This document shows positions 7,060 through 10,148 of a stretch of 10,148 nt of DNA, piece after piece; position 1 is the stretch's first letter, and every line of letters starts with the position of its first letter. The stretch is from JBAYST01 sp041676005 (GTDB lineage: Bacteria; Bacillota_I; Bacilli_A; RFN20; CAG-826). The stretch spans positions 1 to 10,148 of the forward strand of contig JBAYST010000032.1 in assembly GCA_041676005.1 (NCBI GenBank). Reading direction: 5' to 3'. The notes under the pieces were generated by a model that was not told the origin of the DNA, made no database searches, and saw only the letters and a list, made by a program, of their open reading frames with translations. Both the position numbers and the translations under genes were made by a program.

Positions 7060-7088
7060 TTGACAATATGAAAAATTATTCATATACT
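7060..7088 (+). promoter_or_regulatory. Promoter of the metal-resistance operon
   Basis: A perfect -35 TTGACA (7060-7065), a 17-nt spacer and TATACT (7083-7088, five of six matches) form the strongest promoter in the window. The whole spacer is occupied by the palindromic operator listed separately. An AAAGG at 7101-7105 then precedes the GTG start at 7111. Confidence 0.85.
7066..7085. promoter_or_regulatory. SmtB/ArsR-family operator palindrome
   Basis: A perfect inverted repeat: arm ATATGAA (7066-7072), spacer AAATTA (7073-7078), arm TTCATAT (7079-7085). The core TGAA-6-TTCA matches the well-known operator type of SmtB/CzrA/ZiaR zinc sensors. It starts directly after the -35 box and covers the first three bases of the -10, so bound repressor would exclude RNA polymerase. 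The repressor encoded immediately downstream is the obvious ligand (autoregulation). Confidence 0.85.
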
Positions 7089-7110
7089 TTAATAAATAAG
7101 AAAGGTTTTT

Positions 7111-7446
7111 GTGAAAAACATGGATATTAGAAATAAAATTATCGATGATGAAGTCATTCAAAAGATGAGTCAAATGCTCTTTGTTTCCAGTGAAAAAAAT
7201 CGTTTGAAAATTCTTGTTTCCTTGTTCGAAGGCGAAAAATGTGTGAGTGATTTAGAAGAAGCGACCGGCGCTTCTCAATCTTTAGTTTCACATCAACTGC
7301 AAGTGCTCAGGAAAGCAAAACTCATCACTTTTCGAAAAGATGGGAATCGAGTTTTTTATTCATTGGATGATGATCACATTTATAAATTAATTCAAGTCGC
7401 CTATGAACACGCCCAAGAAAAGGAGCAACACAATGAAGAAAATTAA
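7111..7446 (+). CDS. ArsR/SmtB-family metal-sensing repressor, alpha-5 (zinc-type) site
   Basis: This 111-residue winged-helix repressor has the usual ArsR/SmtB length. The DNA-reading helix is in ATGASQSLVSHQLQVLRKAKL (51-71), followed by the wing FRKDGNRVFYSL. The C-terminal helix carries D87-x-H89-x10-H100-x2-E103, exactly the SmtB alpha-5 zinc ligand pattern. The alpha-3 region reads EKCVSDL, with only one cysteine where CadC/ArsR-type sensors have CVCDL, so an alpha-3 thiolate Cd/Pb/As site is unlikely. It should dimerise, repress the operon through the palindrome at 7066-7085, and release on Zn(II) or a similar ion. The start is a GTG five bases after AAAGG; an internal ATG three codons later (7120) is the alternative. 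The end overlaps the ATPase start by 14 bases, indicating translational coupling. Specific metal selectivity is inferred from the ligands. Confidence 0.93.
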   Translation: MKNMDIRNKIIDDEVIQKMSQMLFVSSEKNRLKILVSLFEGEKCVSDLEEATGASQSLVSHQLQVLRKAKLITFRKDGNRVFYSLDDDHIYKLIQVAYEHAQEKEQHNEEN

Positions 7447-9601
7447 ATATTACATCAGAGGAATTGGTTGTTCGTCTTGTGCTTTAGAAATCGAACATAG
7501 TTTGTCTCAAGATTCAAATATCAAAAAAGCGACAATTGACTTTGCTAACGGGACGATGAGTATTGTCTATTCACAAGAAGAATATTCAATTTCAAAATTA
7601 ACTGAATTAATCAAGAAAGTAGAAAACACCGAAATTGAAATCGTCAAACAAAATCCGGCGAAAAGAGATAACAAAGCAACAGTTTTTGATACAAAAATGC
7701 GTTTATTGATAATAAAAGTTGCGATTAGCACGATTTTGCTTATCGGTGCAGTTTTGTTTGAACATTTTTTGACTGGAGACAAATTCACTTGGCAATGGGG
7801 GATTCATTTTTCTATTTACCTTTTAGCGTATCTTTTGATGGCCTACGATTATATTTGGAAAGTTTTAAAAAATGCACGGAGGTGGCAAACGCTTTTTGAC
7901 GAAAACACTTTGATGATTATTGCTTCTTTAGGAGCTTTTATTATCGGGCAGTACATGGAAGCGGTTCTCGTGATTCTTTTAGCGCATGTTGGCAATATTT
8001 TCGAAGCGATATCTTTAAGCAGTTCTTATAATTTGCTCATCGGGGCAATAGATAAAAGATCAAAAACCGTCTCTTTATTAAAAAATGATAATTCAATTGA
8101 ACTCATCGATGCGAAAAATCTTAAAATCGGTGAAGTGATTGTGATTAAGGTCGGGGAAGTTGTCCCTGTGGACGGTGTCGTCATCGAAGGAGCCGGATTT
8201 TTGGACACATCAAGTGTAACTGGTGAGTTTATTCCGCTGGACGCTAAAGAAAAAACAAAAATTTATAGTGGCTTCGTCTTAAAGTCAGGATTTTTAAAAT
8301 TAAAAGCAACTAGTAAATTTGATAATTCTACGACTGCAAAAATTCTCAACATGGTTGTCGACAGCAAAGAACATAAAGCAAAAGCAGAAAATTTTATTAC
8401 GAAATTTGCTCGCCTTTATACACCGATTGTCGTAGTAATTGCGATTATTATCGCGATTTTTCCATTTCTTATTATTTCGCTAGTAAATGGAAGTTGGGTC
8501 ACTGATATTTGGAAAGACTATCTTTACGCAGCATTAACATTTTTAGTTGTCGCTTGTCCATGTGCGATAGTAATTTCTGTCCCGCTCGCTTATTTTTCTG
8601 GTATTGCTTTAGCATCTAAAAACGGCATTATTATCAAAGGTGCTAATTATCTCGATCGTCTAAACGAAGTTAAAGTTTTAGTCATAGATAAAACCGGAAC
8701 TTTGACGACAGGAGAATTTTCTGTGACTGAAATTCAACCCAGCGGGATTACTTTAGAACAATTTAAAGAATTTGTTTTAGCGGCTGAATATTACTCCACT
8801 CACCCTCTAGCGGTAGCGATTAAGAAAAATTTTAAAGATACGATTCTCGATGGGAAAATTGAAAATTATGAAGAAAAAATTGGCTCTGGCATTACTTTAA
8901 TTTATAAAGGCCATCAACTTGTTTTTGGCAACTTAAAAATTGTAAAAAAATATCTTGTTGAAGGAAAAGATAGAAAAGAAAATATCACCACTTTGCATTT
9001 GCTTGTCGATAATAAATACGCTGGATTTTTAACAATGGATGATACGACTAAAGACAATGCAAAAAAGACAATTGATGTTTTAAAAGAGCTCGATGTCAAA
9101 ACGATGGTTCTCACCGGTGGAAATAAAAAAAGTGCAGAAGTATTTGCTAATGTTATGGGAATCAAAGAATATCACGCTGAATTATCGCCTAATGAAAAAG
9201 TTGAGTACTTAAAAGATGAAATCACATCAAGACGAGGAGCAGTAGCGTTTATGGGTGATGGCGTCAATGACGCGCCGAGTATTATTTTAGCGGATGTTGG
9301 TGTCGCTATGGGAGCTTTGGGGAGCGATTCAGCAGTTGAAAATGCCGATGTAGTTCTTTTAAATGATGACCCATATAAATTTGTCGATGCGATTAAAATC
9401 GCAAAAATGACAAGAAAAAGAGCAATTGCATGTATTAAAACTGCTTTATTCATTAAAATTTCCATTATGGTCATCACTCTAGTACTTGCGGTTTTAAATA
9501 TCGCATTTAATATGATGTTCCTTGCGGTTTTAGCAGACACAGGTTTAACGGTTTTACTCGTCATCTATGCATTCTTACTGATCAAGAAGAAAATTAGATG
9601 A
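7433..9601 (+). CDS. P1B-type Zn/Cd/Pb-transporting ATPase (ZntA/CadA type)
   Basis: This 722-residue efflux pump sits in the cell membrane. Parts in order: an N-terminal heavy-metal-associated domain with GIGCSSC (C13, C16); four membrane helices between about 90 and 205; an actuator domain with TGE (263-265); the metal-binding membrane motif C375-P-C377; the phosphorylation site D419-KTGT; H457-P458 and GSG (484-486) of the nucleotide-binding domain; the hinge GDGVND (608-613); and a last pair of helices with LADTGLT, where D702 matches the zinc-binding aspartate of ZntA. CPC together with this aspartate points to divalent Zn/Cd/Pb rather than copper. The start at 7433 follows AAGGAG (7420-7425) by seven bases; the frame is open to 7403, but that part overlaps the repressor gene. 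The pump is co-transcribed with its repressor. It ends on TGA followed at once by a second TGA and overlaps the convergent hemolysin III gene by eight bases. Confidence 0.96.
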   Translation: MKKIKYYIRGIGCSSCALEIEHSLSQDSNIKKATIDFANGTMSIVYSQEEYSISKLTELIKKVENTEIEIVKQNPAKRDNKATVFDTKMRLLIIKVAISTILLIGAVLFEHFLTGDKFTWQWGIHFSIYLLAYLLMAYDYIWKVLKNARRWQTLFDENTLMIIASLGAFIIGQYMEAVLVILLAHVGNIFEAISLSSSYNLLIGAIDKRSKTVSLLKNDNSIELIDAKNLKIGEVIVIKVGEVVPVDGVVIEGAGFLDTSSVTGEFIPLDAKEKTKIYSGFVLKSGFLKLKATSKFDNSTTAKILNMVVDSKEHKAKAENFITKFARLYTPIVVVIAIIIAIFPFLIISLVNGSWVTDIWKDYLYAALTFLVVACPCAIVISVPLAYFSGIALASKNGIIIKGANYLDRLNEVKVLVIDKTGTLTTGEFSVTEIQPSGITLEQFKEFVLAAEYYSTHPLAVAIKKNFKDTILDGKIENYEEKIGSGITLIYKGHQLVFGNLKIVKKYLVEGKDRKENITTLHLLVDNKYAGFLTMDDTTKDNAKKTIDVLKELDVKTMVLTGGNKKSAEVFANVMGIKEYHAELSPNEKVEYLKDEITSRRGAVAFMGDGVNDAPSIILADVGVAMGALGSDSAVENADVVLLNDDPYKFVDAIKIAKMTRKRAIACIKTALFIKISIMVITLVLAVLNIAFNMMFLAVLADTGLTVLLVIYAFLLIKKKIR

Positions 9602-10148
9602 TGAGAAGCACTCCAATAAATTGAAGAATAGTCCCGATTAAAACGAATAAGTGGAAGATGCTGTGCATCCACTTTTTCTTTTTTCCGAGAACGTAAAATA
9701 AAACTCCTAGTGTATAACTTATCCCTCCAAACAAAATCAATAGCAGAACGGTAGTTTCTAACATCCTTAGAGCGGGGTAATAAAAGATGATTGCCCAACC
9801 CATTACCACATATAAGATTACGGTGATAACTTTTATAGCTTTCCCGTTCAAATTGAAAAGATTGAGTAATGTACCGATGAGTAATCCGATGATTTCAATT
9901 GAAAAGATGATAATTCCGATATTTGTCTCTTTAAAGGCAAAAGCACAAATGGGAGCATATGTTCCAGCGATTAAAAAGTAAATTGTATTGTGATCGATGA
10001 GACGGAAGAGTTTTTTCCAAGTTGAGGTCTTTGGTAGTGCGTGATAGATCGTTGAATTGAGATAAAGCAAAATCATACAAAAGGCATAGAAGAATAAAGA
10101 TAGACTTTCAATCCAACTGTAATCGTTTAAAATCGTGAACCCAATCGC
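9594..10148 (-). CDS. Hemolysin III / PAQR-family membrane protein, 5' end cut by the window
   Basis: The frame runs from the window edge to TAA at 9594, giving 184 residues with no upstream stop; a Met at 10076 is internal, since the preceding residues (WIESLSLFFYAFC) continue the family alignment. Family marks, numbered in the visible part, are LYLNSTIYHALP (S32, H36), LFRLIDHNTIYFLIAGTYAP (D52, H53), GGISYTLGVLFYVLGKKKK (141-159) and the pair H162-x3-H166 in MHSIFHLFV. These Ser, His and Asp positions correspond to the metal-site residues of the wider PAQR/CREST superfamily. Several hydrophobic helices are evident. Full-length relatives are about 200-220 residues, so roughly 20-35 residues are missing. 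Bacillus relatives were reported as haemolytic, but the true role in most bacteria is unknown, probably membrane-lipid related. It converges on the ATPase gene with no terminator between. Confidence 0.92.
   Translation of the reverse strand, partial: AIGFTILNDYSWIESLSLFFYAFCMILLYLNSTIYHALPKTSTWKKLFRLIDHNTIYFLIAGTYAPICAFAFKETNIGIIIFSIEIIGLLIGTLLNLFNLNGKAIKVITVILYVVMGWAIIFYYPALRMLETTVLLLILFGGISYTLGVLFYVLGKKKKWMHSIFHLFVLIGTILQFIGVLLII

Noticed and set aside
9172..9564. Minus-strand open frame of 130 codons
   Set aside because: It is antisense to the ATPase hinge and last helices, which are clearly conserved; it shows no family features of its own.
9565..9798. Minus-strand open frame of 77 codons
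   Set aside because: It overlaps the hemolysin III gene in another frame, and that gene has the recognisable motifs.

Overview
The window is AT-rich, gene-dense bacterial DNA. It looks like a low-GC Firmicutes or Mollicutes-type organism that uses the standard code: AGGAGG-type ribosome binding sites are common, promoters have TTGACA/TATAAT-like boxes, and secreted nuclease and DegV genes are present. The tryptophan codons I translated are TGG, and the metal ATPase gene ends on two consecutive TGA codons. This argues against the Mycoplasma code, in which TGA encodes Trp. An Acholeplasma- or Izemoplasma-like lineage would fit, but that placement is inference. I see no RNA genes, CRISPR array, insertion sequence or phage genes.

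Layout. (1) Positions 1-2717, minus strand: two tandem paralogous secreted endonuclease I family nucleases. The first transcribed (2717-1107) is a lipoprotein with extra C-terminal beta-rich domains. The second (1079 to the window edge) has an ordinary-looking signal peptide and is cut by the window. (2) Positions 2718-2833: divergent promoters. (3) Positions 2834-3685, plus strand: a DegV-family fatty-acid-binding protein. (4) Positions 3705-3740: a bidirectional terminator built from three 11-bp repeats. (5) Positions 6993-3746, minus strand: a compact operon of tldD, pmbA (tldE) and a VanZ-like membrane protein, with its own promoter near 7015-7043. (6) Positions 7060-9601, plus strand: a metal-resistance cassette with a SmtB-like repressor and a P1B-type Zn/Cd/Pb efflux ATPase. 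A perfect 20-bp palindromic operator lies between the promoter boxes. (7) From 10148 to 9594, minus strand: the C-terminal part of a hemolysin III (PAQR-like) membrane protein, whose stop region overlaps the ATPase stop region tail to tail.

How the genes work together. The nuclease pair probably digests external nucleic acid at or outside the cell surface for nucleotide or phosphate salvage. TldD and PmbA are the two halves of a peptide-processing metalloprotease. The repressor and ATPase form a self-contained zinc (or Cd/Pb) homeostasis unit: the repressor carries an intact alpha-5 metal site, and its operator blocks its own promoter. Most of the window is ordinary chromosomal content. The points most worth a second look are the two-domain tail of the lipoprotein nuclease, the divergent active-site region of its neighbour, the operator geometry of the metal cassette, the repeat-built terminator and the convergent gene overlap.
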